Below are positions 1 through 7,865 of a stretch of 64,000 nt of DNA, one piece after another. The translations under genes and the position numbers were made by a program. This DNA comes from Lysinibacillus capsici (GTDB lineage Bacteria > Bacillota > Bacilli > Bacillales_A > Planococcaceae), in assembly GCF_003367505.1 (NCBI RefSeq), contig NZ_PXXX01000013.1:186001-250000 (forward strand). The letters are read 5' to 3'. Numbering within the stretch: the stretch's first letter is position 1; the number at the start of each line of letters is the position of its first letter. The notes below the pieces were generated by a model. It saw nothing but the letters and a program-made list of their open reading frames with translations, was not told the origin of the DNA and did not search any database.

Positions 1-1301
1 CCAATACAAGCATAATTATCATGAAGCATACCTTTAGCAAGATCGCCTGTAATACTATCGAAGTCTTCATAGCGTGGATCATCTGTCGTTAAAATAACAT
101 ATTCCGCAGCAGACGCTTTTTCAGCCATGGCAGGACGCTTTGATTTATCACGATTGCCACCTGTTCCAACTAAGAAAATCAACTTGCCCTTTTTATAAGG
201 TTGCGCTGCTTGAATTGCCTTTTCAATTGCATCTGGAGTATGGGCATAATCAATAAAAATTTGCACAGGTAGATCTGAACATACTTTCTCCATACGACCC
301 TTGACTGGCGGTAGTTGCTCGATTTGTTCAATAATGGACTCCATTGAATAGCCCCTACCATAAAACGCAATCATGGCTGCCAATACATTATAAATATTAA
401 ATTCCCCAAGCAAATTCATTTTTACACGATAAATTCCTTCAGGCATTTCCACGTCAAATGATGTCATATAGTCGTGATATTCACAGTTAATGGCGCGGAA
501 ATCAGCATTTTCATTTTTTAAACCATATGTCCACACTGGAAATGGTGTCATTGCAGCATATCTCTCTGACCAAGCATCGTCTGCATTCAACACAACAAAT
601 TTATTTTTTTCTAAATCTTGTCCAAGTTGGGAAAATAATAAGCCTTTTGCATGGCCATATTCCTCCATCGTACCATGGAAATCAAGATGATCGTGCGTTA
701 GATTCGTAAAAATAGCGATATCATAATCAACACCTGCTAAACGTCCAAGTGCTAACCCGTGTGATGAAACTTCCATTGTCATTAATCGACAGCCTTCCAT
801 TTTTGCACGGAAAATCATTTGTTGTGTCGATAACGCATCACTCGTTGTATTAGCTGATTCATATAAAATTCCATTTAAATTAAAGCCAATTGTGCCTGAT
901 AAAGCCGATTTCTCGCCCATACCATGCATTATATTTTGAATAATTCCTGTTACGGATGTTTTACCATTCGTTCCCGTTACACCAATCATCGTTATGTCCT
1001 TTGAAGGATAATCAAAGAACTTTGCAGCTAGTAAACCTACTGCACGATCTGTATCTTTCACAATCACTTGTGCGATTGTCTCTCCTAACGGTAATTCTCG
1101 CTCCGTCACAACAATTGTTGCGCCACCATCTACAGCCTTTTGCGCATAATCATGCCCATCTACTGTATACCCTTTGATACAAACAAACATGCTATTTGGT
1201 TGCACACTTCTTGAATCTACTACGATATCGCTAACCTGATCTGGCAGCACGCCAATTATTTTTTTCAAAGGTAATGCGCTTAACAATTCCTCTGCATACA
1301 T
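1..1301 (-). CDS. murE: UDP-N-acetylmuramyl-tripeptide synthetase MurE (partial, C-terminus outside window)
   Basis: MurE adds the third amino acid (L-lysine or meso-diaminopimelate) to UDP-MurNAc-L-Ala-D-Glu in the cytoplasm during peptidoglycan synthesis. About 433 residues are in the window. The ATP loop GVTGTNGKTS is at residues 107-116, the Mur ligase stretch LTHDHLDFHGTMEEYGHAK follows, and the C-terminal domain holds GGNRDKSKRP. The specificity position reads DDPR near residue 406. As I recall, DAP-adding enzymes have DNPR and the S. aureus lysine-adding enzyme has DNPA, so this site is atypical. Parts of the sequence look more like S. aureus MurE than B. subtilis MurE. The ATG at 1301 sits 8 nt after GGAGG. 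The gene stands alone, with no mur neighbour on its upstream side. Confidence 0.9.
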   Translation of the reverse strand, partial: MYAEELLSALPLKKIIGVLPDQVSDIVVDSRSVQPNSMFVCIKGYTVDGHDYAQKAVDGGATIVVTERELPLGETIAQVIVKDTDRAVGLLAAKFFDYPSKDITMIGVTGTNGKTSVTGIIQNIMHGMGEKSALSGTIGFNLNGILYESANTTSDALSTQQMIFRAKMEGCRLMTMEVSSHGLALGRLAGVDYDIAIFTNLTHDHLDFHGTMEEYGHAKGLLFSQLGQDLEKNKFVVLNADDAWSERYAAMTPFPVWTYGLKNENADFRAINCEYHDYMTSFDVEMPEGIYRVKMNLLGEFNIYNVLAAMIAFYGRGYSMESIIEQIEQLPPVKGRMEKVCSDLPVQIFIDYAHTPDAIEKAIQAAQPYKKGKLIFLVGTGGNRDKSKRPAMAEKASAAEYVILTTDDPRYEDFDSITGDLAKGMLHDNYACI

Positions 1302-1447
1302 TTCATAATCCTCCAATCAATCTCTACACTCATGTCATCATTCTTAATAATCGACAAAAAACGACAATATGAAATCCCCCACGTTCTATTGAACTTATTT
1401 TACTACTTATTTCATGATAAATAAAATGCCTCTCTAGTGTTTTTTCA

Positions 1448-1463
1448 ACGAAACCGCTTTCAT
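1448..1463 (-). promoter_or_regulatory. Candidate CcpA cre-like site upstream of murE
   Basis: The minus strand reads ATGAAAGCGGTTTCGT, which differs from the cre consensus TGAAARCGNTTTCA at the last position only. It lies about 150 nt upstream of murE and downstream of the aldehyde dehydrogenase gene. Function is inferred from the motif alone. The rest of the 1302-1583 gap is AT-rich with no other clear signal. Confidence 0.35.
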
Positions 1464-1583
1464 TTGAGGAAAAAATCATGTTTTCTTCAAATTTTCATTT
1501 ATAATCACCAATCGGCATTTTTCGACATAACGAGAAAAGGTTATTTAGAGAACACTTGTCTATGCATGGTAAGCTTATAGTTA

Positions 1584-1614
1584 CAATGGAGGCATCAAGA
1601 AGATACCTCCATTG
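1584..1614 (-). terminator. Hairpin after aldehyde dehydrogenase gene
   Basis: The arms CAATGGAGG and CCTCCATTG form a perfect 9-bp stem with a 13-nt loop, 5 nt beyond the stop of the minus-strand aldehyde dehydrogenase. No strong T-tract follows on the minus strand, so termination is plausible but not certain. Confidence 0.5.
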
Positions 1615-1619
1615 TTAAA

Positions 1620-3011
1620 CTATTTCATAATTGAGCGCACAATTTTCACTTTCTGTTTATATGGCGGGAACAACACATTTGTCTCCAGCTTGGAAGATTT
1701 CTTCAAGATAGATTTCGGGTGAGTAAAGTTTTCAAAGCTAGCTTTGCCATGGTATGCTTTCACACCTGATGGACCTACACCACCAAATGGTAAATGTAAA
1801 TTTCCAACATGTGTGATGGTGTCGTTAATACATCCCCCACCAAATGGTAATTCTTCTAAAAAGTATTGCATGGCTTTTTCATGTTCTGAGAAGAAGTATG
1901 CCGCTAAGGGCTTTGGTAATTGCCGGATTTGATGAATGGCAAGTGGCAAATCATTATACATCATAACAGGTAAGATAGGACCAAATAGTTCTTCCTGCAT
2001 GGATGGACTTGTCCATTTTACATATTCAACTATTGTAGGTTCAATATATAAATCATCCCGATCTATTCGTCCACCATATGTAATGGCATCACGTTCGTCC
2101 ACAATTATTTGCTGTAAACGATCAAATTGTTTTAAATTAACGATACGTCCATAATCAGGGCTTTTTAAAGGATTTTTGCCATAAAACGAACGGATTGTTT
2201 CTTTTAATATTTTCATAAAACGGTCATAAACGTCTTTGTGTACAAGCAGATAATCAGGGGCCACACATGTCTGTCCAGTATTAGTAAATTTACCCCACAC
2301 AATCCGCTTTGCTGCTACCTCTAGATTTGCTGTTTGATCGACAATTGCTGGACTTTTGCCACCAAGCTCTAACGCAACTGGTGTCAAACGTTCTGCAGCA
2401 GCTTTTGCTACTACTTTACCAACGGCTACACTACCTGTAAAAAAGATATAATCGAAGGAAGCATGAATAAGAGCCGTAACCTCTTCCTTTTCGCCTTCCA
2501 CGACACGTACATATGAAGACGGGAATGTTTCCTCAATGATTTTTTTCACAATGACTGCTGTGTGTACAGAGGTTTCTGATGGTTTGACGATTGCTGTGTT
2601 TCCTCCAACTATGGCGCCAATCAGTGGCTCCATTACAAGTTGGAATGGATAATTAAATGGCCCAATAATTAACGTTACGCCATAGGGCTCACGAACAATA
2701 AAGCTCTTGCCCATTTGATATTGTATTGGTGTTTTGACTGCTTCTGGTTCCATCCATTCTTCTACATGTTTTACCATATATGAAATACTATCTAATACAA
2801 TGCCAATTTCTGTTGCATACGCTTCAAATTCACTTTTACGAAGGTCTAAGTAAAGCGCATTTAATATTTCCTTCTCATATTTCAAAATTGAAGTTTTTAA
2901 TTTCTTTAATTGCTCTTTTCTAAATTTCACACTTTTTGTAGCACGTGAAAAATAAAATTGACGTTGCTCTGTAATCATATTTTCCACATCTTTTGACGTA
3001 AAATTCATCAA
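1620..3011 (-). CDS. Aldehyde dehydrogenase (NAD(P)-dependent, class 3-like)
   Basis: This 463-residue protein oxidises aldehydes to carboxylic acids with NAD(P). Visible motifs are the cofactor segment FFTGSVAVGK, the catalytic glutamate motif LELGGKSP, and the catalytic cysteine in NTGQTC. The length and the C-terminal LPFGGVGPSGVKAYHGK resemble the short Bacillus YwdH/AldY-type enzymes, which act on medium or long aldehydes. A TTG at 3011 has a 7-nt spacing from AGGGG; the ATG at 3008 is equally possible. The gene is monocistronic, followed by a hairpin. The substrate cannot be read from the sequence. Confidence 0.9.
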   Translation of the reverse strand: MMNFTSKDVENMITEQRQFYFSRATKSVKFRKEQLKKLKTSILKYEKEILNALYLDLRKSEFEAYATEIGIVLDSISYMVKHVEEWMEPEAVKTPIQYQMGKSFIVREPYGVTLIIGPFNYPFQLVMEPLIGAIVGGNTAIVKPSETSVHTAVIVKKIIEETFPSSYVRVVEGEKEEVTALIHASFDYIFFTGSVAVGKVVAKAAAERLTPVALELGGKSPAIVDQTANLEVAAKRIVWGKFTNTGQTCVAPDYLLVHKDVYDRFMKILKETIRSFYGKNPLKSPDYGRIVNLKQFDRLQQIIVDERDAITYGGRIDRDDLYIEPTIVEYVKWTSPSMQEELFGPILPVMMYNDLPLAIHQIRQLPKPLAAYFFSEHEKAMQYFLEELPFGGGCINDTITHVGNLHLPFGGVGPSGVKAYHGKASFENFTHPKSILKKSSKLETNVLFPPYKQKVKIVRSIMK

Positions 3012-3218
3012 TAAAGCACCCCTTTTTTTAAAATGGCATACATAGTTTTTTCATTTTGAAACAAACTATCTTTGTCTATACGATACAACATCGAGAGGCA
3101 AAAATCCTCTTTCTACATCGAGGGGGTGAAATAGCAATATGTGAAATGAAATGTTTTAGTTTTTTCATCTCGGGAAATATACAACTACATATTAAAACCG
3201 AAACGGGGGCGTAGATGA

Positions 3219-3374
3219 ATGACAACAACAACAGGAACATGGTGGGAGTCCATTTTTTCTGGACCATTATCGCATGGAATTTGTGAAGAAAAAATATTGC
3301 TATTGCAAGATGAGGCTTTCTTATATCTCTCTACAATACCTGTGGAGAATGAAGAAAATCCAGAAGGAAATTAA
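3219..3374 (+). CDS. Small hypothetical protein, 51 aa
   Basis: An open frame of 51 codons starts at ATG 3219 (an overlapping out-of-frame ATG lies at 3215), preceded by an AACGGGGGC stretch. It ends 6 nt before a strong terminator at 3381. The peptide begins MTTTTGTWWESIFSGP and ends in an acidic tail, EENPEGN. It has a single cysteine and no membrane segment. I do not recognise a family. The terminator placed right after the stop is the best argument that it is a real gene. Confidence 0.45.
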   Translation: MTTTTGTWWESIFSGPLSHGICEEKILLLQDEAFLYLSTIPVENEENPEGN

Positions 3375-3380
3375 AAAATA

Positions 3381-3415
3381 ACGCATTATAGGATGCCCCT
3401 ATAATGCGTTTTTAT
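3381..3415. terminator. Bidirectional rho-independent terminator
   Basis: A 12-bp perfect stem (ACGCATTATAGG with CCTATAATGCGT) is followed by TTTTTATT on the plus strand and by a T-rich run on the minus strand. It ends the 51-aa gene on the plus strand and the FMN reductase gene on the minus strand. Confidence 0.85.
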
Positions 3416-3420
3416 TTAAT

Positions 3421-3954
3421 CTAATTAACAATGAATGCTTGCTGCAACTGATTTAATTGTGCTTCAAGTCTACTGATAGCCTCTTCTTCTATCGCAAAGC
3501 CGCCCTCTTCCAAACGTATAATTTGTTTATCTACAATGTAAACAGAATTGGTAATGGAAGTGGCTCCTAGTACAGCTAATACTGGCTTTAATGCATATTC
3601 CAATGCCAACAAATGACTGATCGAACCTCCTACAGCAATAGGGAGTATAGCCTTATCGAGCAAGGCTTTTTGCGGTAGTAGATCCAAGTAAGTCTTCAAA
3701 ATACCTGTATAGGATGCTTTATAAATTGGTGTAAGGATGACAATAAAATCTGCTTCCTTAACATGCTCATTTTCAGACTGTATTTGCTTACTAGAAAAAT
3801 TCGCTGTTAATAAATCTGTAGCTGGGAGCTCATGTATATAATTTGAGTGAACCTCTACTCCTTGTGCAATAAAATGATTCTCCACCTTTTCATGAATGGC
3901 GGTAACTCTAGAATTTTTCGAATTACTTCCATTAATAATGACTGCTTTTGTCAT
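3421..3954 (-). CDS. NAD(P)H-dependent FMN reductase, SsuE/MsuE-like flavodoxin-fold protein
   Basis: This 177-aa flavodoxin-fold protein has the FMN-binding start AVIINGSNSKNSR, the loop TPIYKASYTGILKTYLD, and the IAVGGS motif typical of SsuE-type reductases. These supply reduced FMN to two-component monooxygenases, such as alkanesulfonate sulfonate-releasing enzymes, in the cytoplasm. No monooxygenase gene is adjacent, so its partner is elsewhere or it acts alone. The start ATG at 3954 follows AAAGGAGT by 7 nt. Its leader contains a terminator-type hairpin (3988-4036) downstream of a good promoter, suggesting attenuation or read-through control. Confidence 0.8.
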   Translation of the reverse strand: MTKAVIINGSNSKNSRVTAIHEKVENHFIAQGVEVHSNYIHELPATDLLTANFSSKQIQSENEHVKEADFIVILTPIYKASYTGILKTYLDLLPQKALLDKAILPIAVGGSISHLLALEYALKPVLAVLGATSITNSVYIVDKQIIRLEEGGFAIEEEAISRLEAQLNQLQQAFIVN

Positions 3955-3987
3955 CTTGCCCACTCCTTTTAGCAATGTTATAAAAAA

Positions 3988-4036
3988 GGCCCCTATTCTA
4001 CAAATCGATGAAACATCGTTTTGTAAAATAGAAGCC
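3988..4036 (-). terminator. Long hairpin plus T-run between lpd-like gene and FMN reductase gene
   Basis: The minus strand forms a stem of about 23 bp with a few mismatches (GGC...GCC outer pairs, CATCG/CGATG inner pairs, AAA-type loop), followed by TTTTTTA. It can end the upstream lpd-like transcript. Because a promoter-like sequence lies between the lpd stop and this hairpin, it may also act as an attenuator for the FMN reductase gene. Confidence 0.7.
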
Positions 4037-4081
4037 TCTAGATGTCTAGTTAACTTAAATTCCTAGTATTCTTATAAAATT

Positions 4082-4109
4082 AATTTAACATAAATTTCTA
4101 GAATGTCAA
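4082..4109 (-). promoter_or_regulatory. SigA-type promoter for FMN reductase gene
   Basis: The minus strand has TTGACA (4109-4104), a 16-nt spacer, then TAAATT (4087-4082), just downstream of the lpd-like stop codon. A small CTAGA/TCTAG inverted repeat lies between it and the leader hairpin. Confidence 0.5.
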
Positions 4110-4116
4110 CAGCTTT

Positions 4117-5445
4117 TTATTGGTGTATTGCTTTCCCAAACACAGCTTTAGCCACATCTCCAATATGCTCCGATACAGTAGGATGTGGAAAAATCATATG
4201 TGCAAGTGTTCGAGCTGTACCACCAGCATTTTTTGTTGCTAATAGTGCATTAAGTATTTCTGTTGCACCATCAGCTACTACACAAGCCCCTAAAATTTGC
4301 CCATTATCCTTAGATGAAATTAGCTTGACAAAACCTTCAGTATTCCCCTCCATTAATGCCTTTGGGTTTGTTTGTAGTGGCATTTTCGTTACAATGTACG
4401 GTGCCTTTACTTGCTCTTCTAGTAAACCAAATGTAGCAATTTCAGGGTTTGTATAAACACAACGTGGAATGCTTGTTTGATCAATTGGTATTGGTTGATT
4501 TCCTACAATATAATCGACAACGTAAATTCCTTCAGCACTGGCAGAATGTGCAAGTTGATAACCACCCACTAAGTCACCTATCGCATAAATATTCGGCAGG
4601 CTTGTTTCAAAATGCTCATTAACAGCGATTAATCGACCATCAAAAGCTAATCCTAGTTGCTCAGCAATTTCTATATTGGGACGACGTCCAGTAGCAAATA
4701 AAAGGTTTTCATATGTATAAGATCCTTTAGATGTATGAATGATATTACCTTCAAATTTTTCAAAATGAAAATCTGTCACAAGTTCAATACCAAATTTCTT
4801 CATCTTTTCTCGAATCAGCGGTCTTGCTTCCGCCTCTTCCGTTTGTAAAATATCCTCGCTATGATTAAGCACTGTTACCTTTGTACCAAGTGGTGCTAAA
4901 CTAAACGCCATTTCAATGGCAATTACGCCCCCGCCAATGATTGTTAGCTGTGCTGGAAGCTTGTCTATCTCAAAAAATGTGTCCGTCGTATGGTAGGTGG
5001 ATGTCTCTAACCCTTCAAACCGTGGAACAAAGGGTTTACTACCTGTCGCTAAAATTATATCTGATGCCATTATCGTCTCATTCCCGATAGTTATCGTTAA
5101 GTCCTTTACGACTGAAGCTTCACCACGATATAAAGTTATATGATTATTGATAATATATTGCTCAATGTTTGTTAGTAGTTCATGAATAATTGTATCTTTC
5201 CGTTGCATTAGTCGAGGAAAATTAATTTCCACTTTAGGCACTTCTATTCCCCAGCTATTCCCTCTTTTTATTTCCTGCACAAGTTTACTATGCTCCAATA
5301 AAATCTTTGATGGAATGCAGCCAACATTATAGCAGGCTCCTCCCAATTTATCTCGTTCGATGAGTGCTACTTTTTTGCCATTCTTGGCTGCATGTATGGC
5401 AGCCACATAGCCACCTGGTCCCGCTCCAATAATCCGCAATATCAA
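4117..5445 (-). CDS. Dihydrolipoamide dehydrogenase-like flavoprotein, start region disrupted by a frameshift
   Basis: This FAD/NAD-dependent disulfide oxidoreductase has the N-terminal dinucleotide fold IIGAGPGGYVAAIHA, the redox disulfide GGACYNVGCIPSK, the NAD fold IIGGGVIAIEMA, the second FAD motif YAIGD, and the C-terminal dimerisation His-Pro (FPHPTVSEH). It resembles E3 of 2-oxo-acid dehydrogenases, but no E1 or E2 genes are nearby. In this frame the first start is TTG at 5445, with no good ribosome site. A GAGGTG site precedes ATG at 5454, whose frame reads MENFDIA and then runs one base out of phase. Removing one G from GCGG would give MENFDIAIIGAGPGG. A natural frameshift or a sequencing error is likely. 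Confidence 0.8.
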   Translation of the reverse strand: MILRIIGAGPGGYVAAIHAAKNGKKVALIERDKLGGACYNVGCIPSKILLEHSKLVQEIKRGNSWGIEVPKVEINFPRLMQRKDTIIHELLTNIEQYIINNHITLYRGEASVVKDLTITIGNETIMASDIILATGSKPFVPRFEGLETSTYHTTDTFFEIDKLPAQLTIIGGGVIAIEMAFSLAPLGTKVTVLNHSEDILQTEEAEARPLIREKMKKFGIELVTDFHFEKFEGNIIHTSKGSYTYENLLFATGRRPNIEIAEQLGLAFDGRLIAVNEHFETSLPNIYAIGDLVGGYQLAHSASAEGIYVVDYIVGNQPIPIDQTSIPRCVYTNPEIATFGLLEEQVKAPYIVTKMPLQTNPKALMEGNTEGFVKLISSKDNGQILGACVVADGATEILNALLATKNAGGTARTLAHMIFPHPTVSEHIGDVAKAVFGKAIHQ

Positions 5446-5520
5446 AATTTTCCATAATTTTCACCTCATGTACCACCATATCATTTGCAAATTTTGAATG
5501 CAATGACAGACATAGTAAAA

Positions 5521-5542
5521 GCCTTTCATTACAATGAAAGGC
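5521..5542. terminator. Bidirectional terminator between katE and lpd-like gene
   Basis: GCCTTTCATT pairs with AATGAAAGGC around a 2-nt centre. It is flanked by AAAA on one side and CTTTTGACTT on the other, downstream of the catalase gene on the minus strand. Confidence 0.7.
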
Positions 5543-5564
5543 CTTTTGACTTATTTGTATACGT

Positions 5565-5652
5565 TTATGAGCATTCGTTTCTCTTTCGCAGGTATAAGGC
5601 TTTCTCTCCGCGGGTATTTGCTTCTCTTTCATGAGTATTCGACGCTCATTGA
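5565..5652. repeat. Degenerate 21-22 bp tandem repeat tract 1
   Basis: About four imperfect units can be aligned, for example GGTATAAGGCTTTCTCTC and GGTATTTGCTTCTCTTTC, each with a TTCTCT core and a GAGC/GTAT-type head. The tract lies between the catalase stop and its terminator region. Similar tracts occur at 45152-45293 and 63746-63851. No protein or known RNA explains it. Confidence 0.5.
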
Positions 5653-5657
5653 TCTTT

Positions 5658-7724
5658 TTAATAAATATTTCGTTGCCAAAATCGTTGCTGGGCAATGGCA
5701 GCTACAAACTTTTTCGGAAAATCTTTATTACCTGTAGCTAAAACGATTCCTGGCCCTACATTGGCATTCGACATATTGAAGAAGGTTGTGCCAGTTGCAG
5801 CAAATCCTATAGGCTTAAAGTGACGATATGCTTCATTTATATAATTGACGATATAAGTATTGAATTTCGCCTGATTACTTGCCTTTACTCCAACAACATA
5901 TAATGAGTCAAATAATACAGCATCGGTTGTAATAAATGTGTCAGTAGCCGTTAATTGCACACCATTATTCCCTATTACCACACCTAGTCGATCAGAGATT
6001 ATGCTATAGCGCACACCTTGTCTTGTTAAATATTTCAATACTTCCCCGACTTCATTTGCATCAAAGCCATCACCAATTAAGACGCCTACTTTCAACGTAT
6101 AGGGTAATTTAACGGTATTGGCTTGACTCAGTGCAGGTGAAGAGGCCGTTACTTTAGACTGCTCGCCATTAGGTCGATTAACACCAACGTTGTCTGCCAC
6201 TGTGGTAGCCATTACTTTATCCACATGAACAAACATATCCACTACTTGCTGTCGAACAGATTTACTTTTCACTTTTCCTACTTCGAAGCTAAAGGCATCG
6301 ATAATGTGTTGTTTTTCAGGTGGAGACATGCTGTTCCAAAATAGCCTTGCTTGTGAAAAGTGATCGTCAAAGGATTTACTACGCGCTCTCGTGATTCTTC
6401 CTTCAACCTTTTCTTCATAATGAACATATCCGCCTTCTCTTGCAGTAGAGGTAGCTGGTGTATTATTTGCTAATGAATTTTTATGATAGCTTACCCTTCC
6501 TAAATTAATGGTCTGTCGACTAAAGCCATTACGTTGATTGTTATGCACTGGGCAAATCGGGCGATTAATAGGGATTTCTGCAAAATTTGGTCCACCTAAT
6601 CGAATCAGTTGTGTATCTAAATAGGAAAACAATCGACCTTGTAGTAGAGGATCATTCGTAAAATCTATGCCAGGTACAACATTACCTGGATGAAAGGCAA
6701 CTTGCTCTGTTTCAGCAAAGACATTATCCACATTGCGATTTAAGGTCATCTTTCCAATTTTCTTCACAGGTACTAATTCCTCTGGCCAAAGCTTTGTCGC
6801 ATCTAAAATATCAAAATCAAATTTAAATTCATCTTCAGGTTCTAGTATCTGTATGCCTAACTCAAACTCTGGATAATCTCCAATTTCGATGGCTTCCCAT
6901 AAATCTCTCCGTTGAAAATCTGGATCCTTCCCTGCAATTATTTGTGCTTCATCCCAAACAAGAGAATGCACTCCTAACACAGGCTTCCAGTGGAATTTCA
7001 CAAATCTTGATCTTCCCTTGTCATTGACGAAACGGAATGTATGCACACCGAAACCTTCCATCATACGAAAGCTTCGCGGAATGGCACGGTCAGACATTAC
7101 CCACATTATCATATGTGCAATTTCCTGATTACTGGCTACAAAATCCCAAAAAGTATCGTGTGCGGAGGCTGCTTGTGGCATTTCATTATGAGGCTCGGGC
7201 TTTACGGCATGAATTAAATCGGGAAACTTAATGGCGTCCTGAATAAAAAATACAGGGATATTATTACCAACTAAATCATAATTCCCCTCATCCGTATAAA
7301 ATTTTGTTGCAAACCCACGTACATCACGAGCTGTGTCCATTGAACCTAAGCTCCCTACCACTGTCGAAAATCTGACAAACACAGGTGTCTTCTTTTTCGG
7401 ATCCTGCAAAAATTTTGCCTTCGTATATTCCGACATGGATTCATATAATTCAAACTCGCCATGTGCTGCAAAACCTCTGGCATGTACAACACGCTCTGGA
7501 ATACGTTCATGATCAAAATGGGTAATTTTTTCTCTAAGATGAAAATCCTCCATAATTGTCGGACCACGAACACCTGCCTTTAACGAATCCTCATCATTGG
7601 ACACCCTTAGTCCCTGATTCGTTGTCATTTTCGTACCCTCATTCTCGACACGAAACGGCTCTAATTGATGATCCTTTGGGTTTCCTTCTCCATTTTTGGA
7701 TTGATTCGACTTTGAGTTATCCAC
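5658..7724 (-). CDS. katE: Large-subunit (clade 2) catalase, KatE/HPII type
   Basis: This haem catalase decomposes hydrogen peroxide to water and oxygen in the cytoplasm. At about 688 aa it is the long form. It has the distal His motif VVHARGFAAHG, the Asn segment NNIPVFFIQDAIKFPDL, the proximal haem-ligand Tyr in RLFSYLDTQ, and a C-terminal flavodoxin/DJ-1-like domain starting near TLKVGVLIGDGFDANE. The GTG at 7724 is preferred because AAAGGGGAT lies 5 nt upstream; an in-frame ATG at 7739 precedes that site. Long catalases in Bacillus are often general-stress (SigB) or spore associated. The upstream region holds an 8-bp inverted repeat. Confidence 0.93.
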   Translation of the reverse strand: MDNSKSNQSKNGEGNPKDHQLEPFRVENEGTKMTTNQGLRVSNDEDSLKAGVRGPTIMEDFHLREKITHFDHERIPERVVHARGFAAHGEFELYESMSEYTKAKFLQDPKKKTPVFVRFSTVVGSLGSMDTARDVRGFATKFYTDEGNYDLVGNNIPVFFIQDAIKFPDLIHAVKPEPHNEMPQAASAHDTFWDFVASNQEIAHMIMWVMSDRAIPRSFRMMEGFGVHTFRFVNDKGRSRFVKFHWKPVLGVHSLVWDEAQIIAGKDPDFQRRDLWEAIEIGDYPEFELGIQILEPEDEFKFDFDILDATKLWPEELVPVKKIGKMTLNRNVDNVFAETEQVAFHPGNVVPGIDFTNDPLLQGRLFSYLDTQLIRLGGPNFAEIPINRPICPVHNNQRNGFSRQTINLGRVSYHKNSLANNTPATSTAREGGYVHYEEKVEGRITRARSKSFDDHFSQARLFWNSMSPPEKQHIIDAFSFEVGKVKSKSVRQQVVDMFVHVDKVMATTVADNVGVNRPNGEQSKVTASSPALSQANTVKLPYTLKVGVLIGDGFDANEVGEVLKYLTRQGVRYSIISDRLGVVIGNNGVQLTATDTFITTDAVLFDSLYVVGVKASNQAKFNTYIVNYINEAYRHFKPIGFAATGTTFFNMSNANVGPGIVLATGNKDFPKKFVAAIAQQRFWQRNIY

Positions 7725-7769
7725 ACAATCCCCTTTCATACATGTACTAATTTCGCTCCATATACACTA

Positions 7770-7792
7770 TATGTTTCGGAAAAAGAAACATA
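7770..7792. promoter_or_regulatory. Inverted repeat upstream of katE
   Basis: TATGTTTC and GAAACATA form a perfect 8-bp inverted repeat with a 7-nt spacer, about 50 nt upstream of the catalase start. It could be an operator or a leader hairpin. I do not recognise the regulator. Confidence 0.35.
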
Positions 7793-7829
7793 CCTTCATT
7801 CCGACAAAGCATTATGCAAAGATAAAAAA

Positions 7830-7858
7830 CAGGCTTCTATTTGTTAATAGAAAACCTG
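7830..7858 (-). terminator. Terminator of the ATPase/RloB operon
   Basis: On the minus strand CAGGTTTTCTATT pairs with AATAGAAGCCTG and is followed by TTTTTTATC, 8 nt beyond the RloB-like stop codon. Confidence 0.8.
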
Positions 7859-7865
7859 CTCATTC

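Noticed and set aside
3982-4116. S-box or FMN riboswitch before the FMN reductase gene
   Set aside because: The leader is too short and lacks the conserved cores of either; only a terminator hairpin is present.
5348-5695. 115-codon minus-strand frame containing MENFDIA
   Set aside because: It is the pre-frameshift start of the dehydrogenase gene continued out of phase, plus translated repeat tract, not a separate gene.
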